A model generated the notes under the pieces. That model was not told the origin of the DNA. It did not search any database and saw only the letters and a list, made by a program, of their open reading frames with translations. Shown here piece by piece: positions 11,265-23,062 of a stretch of DNA of 64,000 nucleotides. The DNA lies in assembly GCA_961205875.1 (NCBI GenBank), contig OY540815.1, positions 4,216,001 to 4,280,000 on the forward strand, in the 5' to 3' direction. Source of the DNA: Sialis fuliginosa (Eukaryota; Arthropoda; Insecta; Megaloptera; Sialidae). The position numbers and the translations under genes are program-made. Numbering within the stretch: the first letter of the stretch is position 1; each line of letters begins with the position of its first letter.

Positions 11265-12010
11265 AGGCCGCTTTTAGGATTCCGAAGAAATCCTATTAAT
11301 CTCACTTTGTCGTCCGTCCGTCCGTCCGTCCTTTTCACTCAAAGCTAAAAAGCTGGTAAACTATATAAGCTAGAAACTTGAAATTTTTTACTGAACATGT
11401 AAAATGACGCCCTCTAGTAAAAGATGAACAAATATTATGAAAAAATAATTTTACAGGGGGGGGGGGCACTAAAGAGCTAAAGCTAAGTAAAAAAAATATT
11501 TTTTTATACCAAGGCATGTGGCACGTTAAAGTGTATAATCAAACAAGCGGAATTTGATCCATTTTTTTTTTTTTTAAATCAAAAATGGTGCGTGCAGGGG
11601 GCTTTAAAGTAAATCCAAAAAACAAAATAAATGTATACCAAGACATGTGGGATGTCAAAATGTACATATTAATTAGTAGAATAAGACTATATTTTTATTT
11701 TTTTCTAATTCAAAAATGTCGCCTGTAGGGGGCTAAAAGCAGTATTTTATTTTGTCCACCCTCCCTCTAGCTCGGTAACTACTGGCTCAAAAAATCTGAA
11801 AAAAATTTGGTAACACAGGCTTTGGTGGGATTTCCAACGGCAAATACTAAAGTCAACAATATAATTTTAAAATTTGGAATAATAGGAAGGGGCGTCATAG
11901 AATTTTTTATTTTGATATCTAGGCAAGTGGAATGTCAAAATGTAGATATCAATTAGTAGAACTTGACACTTTATTATATTTTTTTCTAACTCAAAAATGT
12001 ATGGCTTTTG
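11265..12010 (+). mobile_element. Family N repeat with internal repeated units
   Basis: Opens like the fragment at 5326 (AGGATTCCGAAGAAA), followed by a (GTCC)n run at about 11308-11331. Downstream a phrase of the type ACCAAGxCATGTGGxATGTCAAAATGTA ... TCAAAAATGTCGCC...GGGGG recurs about three times at 11500-12000, so the body is built of diverged tandem units. An 11-base G run lies at 11456-11466. No coding capacity. Confidence 0.55.
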
Positions 12011-13985
12011 CATACACTCGTGTATTTCTTGCCCGAATTATTTTATAATAAAAGTATAAAGTAAATAAAAATATTAATTATTAAATATTAGAAAATAAAT
12101 TTGAGTAGGACCTTTAAATCGCTGTCAACTTTTCTTAGCCCACCACTGAATAATATGTTTTATTACACATTATATTACTTTTTTCGGTCTTAAAATAAGC
12201 AAGGTAACGATTAACGCGTTTTAAATTCCCGGCAAATAAAAACGTGGCAAAACCGCACTCTCGGCGATTAACTGCCGTGCCGGTCTGAACACGTATGTAC
12301 ATAAACTGCCATGTATTTCATTTTTGTGGCGCGAATTATTCGCAACCGCAGCGATTATTCTGCTTCGATCTATGGGTGAATTATAATGCGCAGTCATGGC
12401 ACAATATGATAAAAATAACTGCAAAAAATAACAATATAATTGCAATACATTGCATTTTACATTCTAATTTTAAATTATTTTCAAAAAATACGTAAATGAA
12501 GTGCTTTGATAATTTTCTTGTGATTTCAGAATTCCGAATTTTTTCAGATTTTTCGGAAATATGGGCAGAGGACTTAATATTTATTACGATTTCTTTTTAA
12601 ATTTATCAAACGAAGACTTTAATGTCGGGTATTATAAAAGAGCTTATATTTGATAGCTTATAAGCACTTTTAAATGGAGTATCACACATATCTGACAGTG
12701 CTCTTGAAGTTTCATGAAGTGAGAAAAAGGATCGACAAGCAAACAGACGGACAACAATATGGTTCTATAAGTGTTCGTTTTTTTCATTAAAGGATGCTGT
12801 ATGTAACTTCTTGAATCTGAACACTTTTGGCAATTAATTTACAGTTTATTGATTATATCTTCTGAAAGGTATGATGGATTTTAAATCTAATTACAACATT
12901 CAATTCAGATTCGGCGATATAATTCTACCTTTTTAAATACGATGTAGATACAGGGATAAATGCCTGGGTCGTTTATTCTAAAACATACTGTATAAGGTAT
13001 AAAGGTTAGGCGCCAATTTTCTGGTGTTATTCTTACACAAGTTTCTATCGATAGAAGTTTTATATTTAGGTAAGCATTATGGCTTGTAAAAACACACGAG
13101 TTTTTCATGAAAAACTTGCTAAATGTCGAACGCCTGTGTAGTGAAGCATATCAACGAAAAATACAAAAAAAAACTCTTCAATAAAATTAGGATATTTTTC
13201 ATTAAAATACTGCATTTTTTTCTCATTCGCCGACGGGTGAGTTTTAAAAAAACGACATGTTTTTTTTCCAGAATCTAATGAACCACAAAATGTCCGATCG
13301 TTTCACGAAAATTTAAAATTTAAATTGCAAATATGTGTCACGAAACGAGTGCGCCATATTGAAGTTAAAAGACAAATATTCAAATATGCCATATGTAAAT
13401 AAAATTGGAGTGAATTATACGGTATTTTTTAATATGTAATTAGGGTGATTATTTTGTGTTGCTGTGTTATTTTAACTAAAGTAAATAAGAAAGGACAAAA
13501 TAAAGACACTTCAAATAAATAAGTACTTAAAATACATAGTATATATATATATCTTTCACTGTAATCGCCGAAATTTTAATTTTTTTCATAATGGAGGTTG
13601 CAGGTAATTTTATAGCGAACAAACAACTTTTTTGTTTTAACAATTTTTTGTTCCTACGTACCTCACATAATTTCAACTAACCCCACATAAGAACACTGAA
13701 ACAGCTATAAGAATAAACTAAATAAAAAAATAAAGGTATTAAATTGTTTGTTAGGAAATGCTCTACAAAATAGCTAAGAAGATTTTTTTTCTTAAACTAA
13801 GAATATAAAAGTTATCTTGCATCAAAAATTTCCATCCCCTATTATTTTTTTTAGCTCAAGCATTTTTTTTATTATTTATGTTAACAAAAAGTTCAAAATA
13901 ATTCGATTACCTACAAAAATGCTATTTACAAAATTTTAGTCAAGCTGACGGTTGCGGCAGCGTTTCTCAACCTTTTAGTATTTGC
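12011..13985. other. Unassigned DNA with a GC-richer patch
   Basis: No gene supported. Bases about 12215-12400 are GC- and CpG-richer than the surroundings and look single-copy within the window. A run containing GACAAGCAAACAGACGGACA near 12734 resembles the tail at 17125 and may be repeat debris. The rest is AT-rich. Confidence 0.4.
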
Positions 13986-13991
13986 GACCCA

Positions 13992-14374
13992 TTTTTTAAT
14001 CACAATTCTCATCGCCCCCCCCCCCCCCCCTCACACAATAATTTTCACTAAAATCGAGCTGTAATTGTAATATAAGTTTCTTTTTAATTTAATTATATTT
14101 TGTTTGAGGGTTAATTTCTAATATTTTTTAATCACAATTCTCATTCCCCCCCCCCCACACACAATAATTTTCACTAAAATCGAGCTGTAATTGTCATATA
14201 AGTTTCTTTTTAATTTAATTATATTTTGTTTGAGGGTTAATTTCTAATATTTTTTAATCACAATTTTCATTCCCCCCCCACACACAATAATTTTCACTAA
14301 AATCGAGCTGTAATTGTAATATAAGTTTCTTTTTAATTTAATTATATTTTGTTTGAGGGTCAATTTCTAATATT
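13992..14374 (+). repeat. Three tandem units of about 126-132 bp with C tracts
   Basis: TTTTTTAATCACAATT starts units at 13992, 14124 and 14250. Each unit has a poly-C run, then CACACAATAATTTTCACT and TTGTTTGAGGGT. The runs shorten along the array: 16, 11 and 8 C. The unit bodies are almost identical, so the array is young. Confidence 0.9.
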
Positions 14375-14556
14375 AAACCTTCTTTCGAAAAACTTTGCTC
14401 TGTAAAACAGGCCCAAGGGAAGCACTAATAATTATTAATCTTGTTTTCAATTTAATATTGATAAGCTAATTATTAAATACATTATGCAGTAGGTACTGAT
14501 ACAATCCTATTTATAAGTGTATTATATCAGTGTAAATGTAAACGTGCATTTTATTT

Positions 14557-15368
14557 TGCTTCCTCGCAATATCGAAGATACGAGAAGCTATGTGATCGTT
14601 TCAGATTGAGACAAAAAAAAAGTTCTCCAATTTCAAAATTTTAAATTTATTTATCCGTTTCACGTTAAGACAAACACTTTTCGTTCCGTGTCTGTCTGTC
14701 TGTCCGTGTGTCCATGTGTCCGTCCGTCCGTCCGTCTGTCCCCTGAATCCTTGTCACACGCATAACTCATGAACCACTGAACCGATATTATTGAAACTTG
14801 GTCGGATGGTTGGGTTTGGTTTGAGGACGGTCCCATTTCAAAATCATCAAAATCGTGTGTAAGGGGGAGGGGTGACAACCCAAAATATTTATTTTTTCAA
14901 GATATCTCAAGAACGACACATGTTACGAGAAAATTTTATAGAATATTTTTAGTAGAGAATTAAATTTCCTATTATATGGGTCTACTACGTTTGTTGTAAA
15001 ATATTCCCTTACAAAGATTTATCTAAATTAATTTTAAAAATTCGTGTTTTGTTTTTCTAAATTGATATTTGATTGGATATATTAAGTGTCATTTTGACGT
15101 TTTAAATGTCACTTTGGCGTTTTAAATGTCACTTTGACGTTTTAAATGTCATTTTGACATTTGCATAAATTTAGATTTAGATTGAAATTGTCAAAAAATT
15201 AAAAATATATGAAAAAATATTCAGGTGCGTTTTAAGAAAAATTTTTTTAGTAAAATTTGTATAAAAATTAAATGGTTAACCAATGCCAGGCAATTTATCT
15301 GAACACTATCGGTTTTAGTGAATTTAGCACGAGGAAGCACTGTGCATTTACTTGGCAGATGTTTTTTA
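14557..15368 (+). mobile_element. Family F element, copy 1
   Basis: Nearly identical to 44877-45703 throughout. It opens TGCTTCCTCGCAATATCGAA and carries CACGAGGAAGCA close to its right end, a 10-base inverted match, followed by a shared CTGTGCATTTACTTGGCAGA tail. Inverted partial copies lie at 33430-33965 and 59030-59590. No protein is encoded; the minus-strand frame 14660-14878 runs through a (GTCC)n-like tract. Class unknown. Confidence 0.8.
15088..15162 (+). repeat. 20-bp minisatellite inside family F
   Basis: Units of the form GTCAyTTTGrCGTTTTAAAT repeat three times plus a partial fourth. The same array occurs in copy 2 at 45413-45487. Confidence 0.9.
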
Positions 15369-15865
15369 TTATGTCAGAATGTACTTTATTGATTTTCTTT
15401 CTGTAAATTAAATACATTTTTTAATAATATTTTTCTCGATATGCTCGCGCCCCATAGGTTGAAAATCGCTGGGTTACGGAGATAAATAAAAAAAACTAAT
15501 TGGATCTTGGCTTCTGAGTGTAAGACGCATCAATTTGGTCGTATTATCGGCCAACGTTTCATCATACATTGCAGTGGACATCTTCAAGGCTCTTAAAAGT
15601 ACCTCAAGTGACCGTTATTTTCATGATGGTGGAAAAACAACATCGTTCCTAATCTCGGAAACTGAGTTTTAGACTCCCGGCTAACTCCCCTACGAAATCC
15701 TCTTAAAAAGGCTGCCTACCCAAAATATACGGTTGCCCTATTTTTTACGACACTTTGACTGTATTATTAGGTAGGGATATAAAACCTATTTACAAATTTT
15801 CTGAAAAAAACTTCTTGTTTTTTACATAGTTTAAAATATCGTAAATATAAAAAATAAAAACGGCC
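15369..15865. other. Unassigned AT-rich DNA
   Basis: No gene. The stretch 15430-15475 (CGCGCCCCATAGGTTGAAAA) resembles the end of a further mobile element but has no partner here. Confidence 0.4.
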
Positions 15866-16586
15866 AAGTGCGTGTTGGGCACGCACATGATAGGTTTCCG
15901 TAATCATTATGATTTATAAACAACAGTTATTTCAATTTTTTTTATAAACTATTCTAGCTACAGTGTTCGTTATACTTTTCATTGAAAGTACTAACTAAAA
16001 GCTACATTTTTGATTTTTATTTTATTTTTTGCATCGATAGTGAAGAAAGTAATAGTGTTCTGATAACCACATTGAAAAGTAAATATCTCGTGACTAAAGG
16101 GTTAAAATCAAAAGGTCATGTAACATTTTTTGTTACATTTTATGAGACCTATATAAAGACACCCCATTCATTGGGGTAAGTGAGAAAAAAATTGAGTACA
16201 ATTTTCAGTCTATGGGAGGGGGTTCAAAATATTTTTGACAGTGTTCATTATAATTTTGAGTGAAAGTACTAATTAAAAGCTACATTCTGGAATTTTTTCA
16301 GATTAGAAGAGGGGGGGACGCTTTGATCACGACTTTGAACATAAATATATCGTGACTGAAGGGTTAAAATGTCATATAACATTTTTTATTGCATTTTAGG
16401 AGACCTATCTAAAAACACCCTACTTAATGGATTAAATGACTTTTTTTTTTAAATATACTTTTCAGTCTATGGAAAGGAGGTCCAAAAAATATTTTTTTTT
16501 TAAATCTTATCATTTCTGTTTTTGGGTTTTCAGTCTTCGTCCGGTATACCAAATTTCAAGGTTTACTAGTTTTCTACGGAAACCTA
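15866..16586 (+). mobile_element. Family C repeat, copy 1
   Basis: Opens ACGGCCAAGTGCGTGTTGGG and closes TTTTCTACGGAAACC. Two diverged body units, with GTGTTCGTTATA near 15963 and GTGTTCATTATA at 16241, are spaced 278 bases; each holds AAAAGCTACATTCTG, a G-rich run and CGTGACTGAAGGGTTAAAAT. The opening resembles a repeat widespread in insect genomes (recalled, not searched). No protein is encoded. Confidence 0.7.
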
Positions 16587-17205
16587 AAAATGGACAAGTG
16601 CGAGAAAGCCTCATATCTTGAGTGTTCCGTACCGTTATAGAAAACTTAATTGTTGACAATTGTTATTACGTAGACAATGATTCCCAAGAGGCATCTTTGT
16701 ATAAAGGATTCTTTACGTAGTATAAAAGAAACAGCAAAATTATATTTGTCACGTAATAATTCTACATACAATTCAAAATTGATGATTTTCAGAATTGTTC
16801 CCTTTATTTTTGCTATGAGATCTTCCTTCATGCCAAATTTCAAGATTATAGGTCAACTGGAAGTACCATATAGGTTTTAATGATCAGTCAGCCAATTTTT
16901 GAATATTCGAATTATTTTTAAAACGGTGAAAATAAGAAAATAATATTTAAGATAAAAATTGTTGAGTATATTATTATCTAATTTATATCTCATTAATAGC
17001 ATTTATGATTTAACCAGAAATATTTTGTTTAGTAATTTATTACAATAACCCAAACTGTTCACTCTCAGTATTTCGTATAAGAAAGTCCCAAGGTACATAT
17101 GGCAAACAGTATCAAAATATGCTTGACGGACAGACAAACAGACAACAAAGTGATCCTATAAGAATTTTTTTTACGGATCCCTTCAGGGTACCCCCAAGGT
17201 CACGT
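16587..17205 (+). mobile_element. Element related to family C, different body
   Basis: Starts ATGGACAAGTGCGAGAAAGC directly after copy 1 and ends in a GACGGACAGACAAACAGAC tail at about 17125. The middle part (16900-17100) shares phrases with family D, such as CGTATAAGAAAGTCCCA. Probably a composite of repeat debris. Confidence 0.45.
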
Positions 17206-17832
17206 ATATATTACCATATAATAGTTTTTTAAACCTTAAAACTTAACATTTTTCTCTATATTTTCTCTTCGATTTATTCTGAAGGTACGATATTTTCCCC
17301 TCATCCTGTATGTTAAAAGTGTCTTAAACAAAATTTAATTTGATAAGCATATCGCATAAACCGATGGAACACTGCTTTGTTTTTGTTTACACTAAAAAGT
17401 AAACGTTAATAAGTAATAACATAAGTTAAAAAAAGGATAAATAACACGTATACCTAGTGATCTGTGAGAGTTCGGATTGAACAAACTTGAAGTTATAACA
17501 TATCAGAACTTGATATAACTTCAAACATAATTCAGAAAGATATACAAAAAACATTGAAGAAGTCATTTTTACAGATAGAAAAATTGATGGAAACATAACA
17601 TAAAGTATGGCAATATATGTTTTTATAAAGACTGAGAGAATAATCTATAAGAGCTATCAACAGTGCTTGAATTTCAAGAGCAAGTACTTATTTTTGTAGG
17701 GTATTATTATTTTCCTTCCTTCTTTTAATAAAATAACGGGAAGAAAATTGCATCATAAATTAATGAGCTTATCATAAGCATGAAATGTTTATATAAATTG
17801 TATAATAAATATTTTAATAAAACGTCTCTTCT
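17206..17832. other. Unassigned AT-rich DNA
   Basis: No gene or repeat recognised. Confidence 0.5.
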
Positions 17833-17840
17833 AATCTAAA

Positions 17841-18386
17841 CAGTGACGGATTTAGGCATGGGCAACATGGGCTACTGCCCAGGGCGGAACAATTTTGAGG
17901 GGCGGCAGATTCTGGGAGAATACAACTTTTTAGTTTAATACACAACACTAAAAAAAAAATATGAAGACAAAAAATTACTCCGATTATCAAAACGATTTTT
18001 CTACATCAAGCTTGTGTAGCCCGCGGCTCTCGGGCCACATGCGGCCCGTAAGGATCTTTGGTGCGGCCCGCGAGGATAATTAAAAATAATAATATAAAAA
18101 TAAACCTGCATTGAAAGTATAAAAGTAACGCGACTAAAAAAAAGGTCCTCAGTTTGTTATGTTATATTCTGGCCTGCGGCCCTTAATAAATTGGGTTTAT
18201 GCTATGTGGCCCAGAAAGTTCAAATGGTTGGACACCTATCTTCTACATCACTTGTAAAAACAGTTATCACTTTTCAGTTCATATAGTAATTCTGAAACTT
18301 ATATCAAAAATAGATTATATTTTCCCTTGTAGAGGGGCGGCAATTTTCTTTTGCCCAGGGCGGCATTTAACGTAAATCCGCCGCTG
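17841..18386. mobile_element. hAT-type element with 8-bp target duplication
   Basis: Begins CAGTGACGGATTTA and ends TAAATCCGCCGCTG; both flanks carry AATCTAAA (17833-17840 and 18387-18394), an exact 8-bp duplication, the hallmark of hAT insertion. Subterminal GCCCAGGGCGG occurs near both ends. Length 546 bp includes a nested element at 18009-18242. No transposase. Confidence 0.92.
18009..18242. mobile_element. Second hAT-type element nested in the first
   Basis: Flanked by exact CTACATCA duplications (18001-18008, 18243-18250). The interior has repeated GCGGCCCG near the left and GTGGCCC near the right end, with GGTTGGACACC just before the right end. The left terminus looks eroded. It must postdate the outer element. 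Confidence 0.82.
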
Positions 18387-18394
18387 AATCTAAA

Positions 18395-19046
18395 AATCGA
18401 ATATTATAATATTTATATTTATTATAAGATAAAACTTGCAACATGTAGTTAAGTTAAATACTTAGTTTGTGTGCCTTTTATTTCATACAAATTATGTATT
18501 AAAATTAGGATGGTTCTTATATGGGGTTAGTACGAATTTTGACCGAGTCACCCCTCAAATCAGCTCCAAATAATTCAAAAAGAATGTGGAAAAAGTTTCA
18601 GCCCTCGATCTCAAAAAATGGCCGTTACCAGAGGGGGGTGATTTTCCCATTTAAAATACACGTGTTTTTTCGATTTTTCAAAGACCTGCGTACTAGTGTC
18701 TTAAATTCTTTCTAAAAATCTAGAATACTCATGAAAGCATCCCTGGTTCTCATATTCCATATCTTGATGGATAAATTAACCTTCTGATTCAACGTTGTCT
18801 GTTATATGGGTCATTCCATCAAAAAAATAAAAAAATGTATATAATTTCTGTATAATTTTGTCAGAAAAACGTTTGACAATAAAAATATTGATCTTGAAAT
18901 AAATAAAAAAGTATTCTAAAATCAAAAAAGATCATTTCATATCAATTTCTAACTGGGGCGACCAATTTTTTTTTCAATTTTAATTTTAGAATCAAAATTT
19001 TTTATTTCACGATCAATATTTTCATTATCAAAATTATCCAGGTAAA
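18395..19046. other. Unassigned DNA
   Basis: Contains 64 open codons on the plus strand at 18521-18715 without any family motif; treated as chance. Otherwise AT-rich. Confidence 0.4.
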
Positions 19047-19316
19047 ATTTAAAACAATGTAAAGCAGATGCTATGATAATATAATAATATAATTAATATT
19101 ACACTAATAATTATTTTAAATGTCCACCATTTAGACACTCATTAGACGATTGTCATCAAATTAAGCTGTTTTACTTTACGTGTATATAGATTATGATTCA
19201 GTTAATAGTAGTAATCAAATATTAACAAATATTTGTAATTTAATTAAACATTTAATTAAACAAGAATCCAACACTGGGGCATGATCCAAGACTGGTGCCA
19301 GTATCTTATATCCTCA
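19047..19316 (+). mobile_element. Family A, right-half copy 3
   Basis: Matches the right half of copy 1 from ACAATGTAAAGCAGATGCTA to the terminal GGTGCCAGTATCT. The left half is missing. Confidence 0.7.
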
Positions 19317-19913
19317 CAGTTTTTCTATTTGGGACATTATACATTATATTTGAAACCACTATCTGTATAATAAAGTTCTGCATATCAAAATTAAATTCAT
19401 TTTGATAAATTATGTAGTAGTTTACAGTCATTAAAATTCATTCAAAATACCACTCTATTAATAAATATATTAATTATTAATAAATGTGTTAATTGTATAA
19501 TAAAATTAAAATTTTCACTGTAAATATTACACATTAATTAAATTTGGTTCATATAATTGTGTATTTAGTTCATTTCTTTTTCTAATTTATTTTATGATAG
19601 AAATGAGTAAATACGAGTTTAAATAATGGAGATATCTCTCTTTCGATTATGTTAACTAAAAAACAAATGCAATATTATTAACATCGATTGAATATATGTA
19701 CCTGAAGAGGAAGTGGGAACTTTCTCTTCAGATATAGATGTTCTTATATACTGCATGTTAACATACTGTAGTGAACTTCAAACAAAAAAAATATGTTAAC
19801 ATTACAATGTTGATTCTATTTTCGGAGCCATTACAATAACTTCCATATTGTGGGAAGTTAATAACTTAAATATAACAAACACTTTACGTAAGATTAATCT
19901 AATGTTTGTGTGA
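19317..19913. other. AT-rich DNA, no gene seen
   Basis: No repeat or coding signal recognised. Confidence 0.5.
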
Positions 19914-19917
19914 TTAA

Positions 19918-20457
19918 CCCTTAACTGGTATCGAGAGCCGTAGGGGCCGGCCGGTCATGTTTTGATGTTTTTCTAAAAATCTTAGCATCATGTGCACCCG
20001 TCATTTTAAGTAATCTCATTACGTCGCTGAACGTTCGACGTTTTAACACCTTCAGGGACGGAGTTACGTGCGTGTTAGAGGCCGACTGGCCCCCACGATA
20101 CCAGTTGATTTTTTTAATTGTTAATTAGAGGTATATAAACATTATTATTTATTAGTTCATATTAGATAAGAAAAAATATTTTTGTTAAAAACTTTCCTAA
20201 AATAAATTTTTGTAAGTAAGTTTTTGTAGATATTTAAAAATATCCAAAAAATTGGGATCTCTCGTAGAATATAAATAAGTAAAATAATAGTAATAGAAGC
20301 TAGTTGATTATACAAAATGAGTGTATTATTTACCATTTATAAACTGTTATCCAGTCTTATTATGAAAACAAGCTTGCCAAAAGCTAATCTTCAGTGAGGG
20401 TCGCAAATACCCCAAGATGCCAGTTATGTTTGTAAAATTTACGATACCAAATAAGGG
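19918..20457. mobile_element. piggyBac-type MITE
   Basis: TTAA lies directly outside both ends (19914-19917, 20458-20461) and the ends start with CCC: CCCTTAACTGGTATCG on the left, CGATACCAAATAAGGG on the right. TTAA targets with CCC ends are characteristic of piggyBac. A second palindrome occupies the left part: AACTGGTATCG at 19923 is answered by CGATACCAGTT at about 20096, with GC-rich GGGGCCGGCC/GGCCCCC between. No transposase. Confidence 0.88.
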
Positions 20458-20461
20458 TTAA

Positions 20462-20944
20462 TAGTTTCAGAAACTGCTGTTCAACCAAAAATCTAAAAAA
20501 AAACTGTAGTTATTATATGTAAATGTTTTTTTCGTTTTTTACTCAAAAAAAATGTCAACATTAAGTACTTCCAGCGACCACACTATAAATATGTATACTT
20601 GTGATGGGCCGTGTGTAACAGCTAGCATAAATATGTTTATTATAGCATAAATTATGTTTAGAGCAAAACCTTCTCTATACAAACGGTAGAGAAACTGCGT
20701 TAATGCGTGGTTATTTGTGGCTGTAACACTGAAGTATACTCACCACAGGGGGGTCGTTTATCAGCAGTGATTCTTTGTCACGTTCATCCCCTCACCATTC
20801 AACTACCCTTTATTAAAAAAAACCTACTCAGTCACTCTGTGAAATTTTATATACATAATATAGTGAACTCTACTGTTAATGATCTGGAAAATATTTTAAG
20901 AGATATTTTGAGGCAATTTAATATTTTATCAGAATTATGTTAAT
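20462..20944. other. Unassigned DNA
   Basis: A 78-codon frame at 20707-20943 has no recognised motif and no supporting signal. Nothing else seen. Confidence 0.4.
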
Positions 20945-21655
20945 TTTTGGCACGAGCATGATAGGTTTCCGAAGCCATTCTCACTAACATTATGTACTTG
21001 ATACGTATCAAGAGCTATTTCATGTTGATGAAAAATGTAATCTCTATAAAAGTGTACCTACGTGTTCGTGTTAAAGTTATATAAACTATTTTTGCTACAG
21101 TGTTCGTTATAATTTTCATTAAAAGTGGTAGTTAAAAGCAGAGCTTCGAACCGTCATTTTTTTGTTTCGGTTTTCGTTCCGGTTCGAGTAAAAAAATATA
21201 TTTCGGTTCGGTTCCGGTTTTCGTTCCGAAAAAATTAACGGTTTTTCCGTTTTTTTCGGTTCAGCTCCGAGTGATTAATTAAAAAAAAATTATTTGTCTT
21301 AAAAAAATTTTTTCTACCATAATTTAGAACATTTTATGGTACTTGTATGATAATCCGAACTACAATTGAAGTGGGAAATAAGATCATGTTAACGCGCGTA
21401 TTTTAACATGTACTAAACCGTAAAAACCGATATTTTTATTTCGGTTCTGTTCCGGTTTTCGTTCCGGCAAAAAATAACGATTTTTCCGGTTTTCGGTTAG
21501 GTTCCGATTCGACGTCCTAGTTAAAAGCTACATTCTGTAATTTTTTCAGATTTTTTGCATCGATAGAGGGGGGGGGGGGGGCACGCTCTGATAACGACTT
21601 TGAAAAGCAAATATATCGTGACTGAAGGGTTAAAATCAAAAGGTTCTAAATCAGT
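20945..21655 (+). mobile_element. Family C repeat, copy 2, split by a hAT element
   Basis: GGCACGAGCATGATAGGTTTCCG opening matches copy 1 at about 15880; after the insertion at 21139-21519 the copy resumes with TACATTCTGTAATTTTTTCA and CGTGACTGAAGGGTTAAAAT. A 14-G run lies at 21568-21581. Confidence 0.7.
21139..21519. mobile_element. hAT-type MITE inside family C
   Basis: GTTAAAAG duplicated at 21131-21138 and 21520-21527. Ends CAGAGCTTCGAACCG and CGATTCGACGTCCTA are weakly inverted. Both arms consist of reiterated GGTTCCGGTTTTCGTTCCG-like phrases. The host repeat continues seamlessly across the duplication, which confirms the boundaries. Confidence 0.9.
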
Positions 21656-22756
21656 GCACGGAGTTTAATTAAACTCTATAATTCACGAACGATTTCTCCT
21701 ACACTAAACTTTTGGTTTCGTTTTTGTAAAAAAATATTTCAGCTACAATTTAGTAAGAAATGCTTTTTCCGAAAATAACACCGTTTTCGAGATATTTGAA
21801 AATTAATGCCGAACTTTGACCCCGCGTAATGGACCTTTGTAGTGGTCAAATCAATGATAAACTTTCATACATTATTAAGAACCCTAATACTAGATGTATA
21901 AAAATATTTTGGCTGTTACAAATTTTTTCCGATCTTCAATAATTTAATGTTAATTTGTGGATTTCTGAGGAATGTACCTACCGCATAAAAAAAATTACTG
22001 TATTTTAATCGGTACTCTAATTGTGACCTATCACAAGACACATTATGTTAAAAACAATTCTTTTCATCTATATTTTTCTTAAACATCTATCCATACTAAT
22101 GAATGTTTTCTACACCTTTTCATAAAATATCGCATGCACTTTTCTTCAAAAAGAAAATACTCTTAAAAACTGATACATAAACGTGCTTATAACTAGATTT
22201 ACAAAAAAACTCCGCTTCGAAGATAGTTATTGAGCAAAAGGGAAGGGAGTCGCATCTGAGGTTTCAATATACTACTTCTTTTGGTAAAGCATCAAATATA
22301 TAGAATATGTCAGTACCGCCGTTGGTTTTCTCAATAAAAATATATTTTTAAATATGACATGAAGTTTTTAGGTCACTGATATACTTTACACACAAATAAA
22401 TATGATTTTTATTACTGCGCTCGATATGTTATTTTCCAAAATTATATTGAACATTAAACTTAATCGACGAAGAATTTTATGTTAGAGATTATATATTTTA
22501 TGTGTTGATAGATTTCAATGATTTTATATTATATGTTTAATGTTAGTTTTTATAACTCTATATATGTATAAAAATGAATGTTCGTTTGTATGAGGCTTAT
22601 AGACTCGGGAATTACTTAACCGATTTCAATGCGGTTTTCACCAATAGTTAGATAATTTTTCTGAGCAGTATCGTGGCTATTAATATTTTATGAAAACCTA
22701 AGATTTAACATCAAAAGACTGAAATTTCTATTTATGCAAATAGAAATTATTTGATG
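21656..22756. other. Unassigned AT-rich DNA
   Basis: No gene. Bases about 22590-22640 (CGGGAATTACTTAACCGATT) resemble a phrase common at ends of insect repeats; a relative may lie at 32528 (ACTACTGAACGGATTTCAT). Confidence 0.4.
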
Positions 22757-22764
22757 CCAATAAC

Positions 22765-23054
22765 TAGAGATTGGAAAAATAGTTTTTCAACTATTGCGTA
22801 AAAATACATTTATTGTAATTTTTATTACATATCTCCACCGTTTTCAGAAAACTGGTTTGATTGAACACGATTTGAAATCAACTATTTGCAACTACCTTTC
22901 CAACTATTTTAAAAATATTTGCGACACTTTTTACTGCTTCGTTTGCACTAATTATTATCAAATCGCAAAAAAAACTATTTACCAACTATTTTCCGAAAAA
23001 AAATTCAACTAGTAACTATTTCATTGAAAATAACAACTATTTTTCCAATCTTTA
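22765..23054 (+). mobile_element. hAT MITE with perfect 8-bp duplication
   Basis: TAGAGATTGGAAAAATAGTT at the left and AACTATTTTTCCAATCTTTA at the right, flanked by exact CCAATAAC (22757-22764 and 23055-23062). Length 290 bp. Other copies: 41821-42109 (inverted) and the end at 1-44. The 72-codon frame inside is not a gene. Confidence 0.95.
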
Positions 23055-23062
23055 CCAATAAC

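Noticed and set aside
13992..14374. CRISPR-like array from three spaced repeats
   Set aside because: The whole unit is repeated with no unique spacers, and the genome is eukaryotic; it is a simple tandem repeat.
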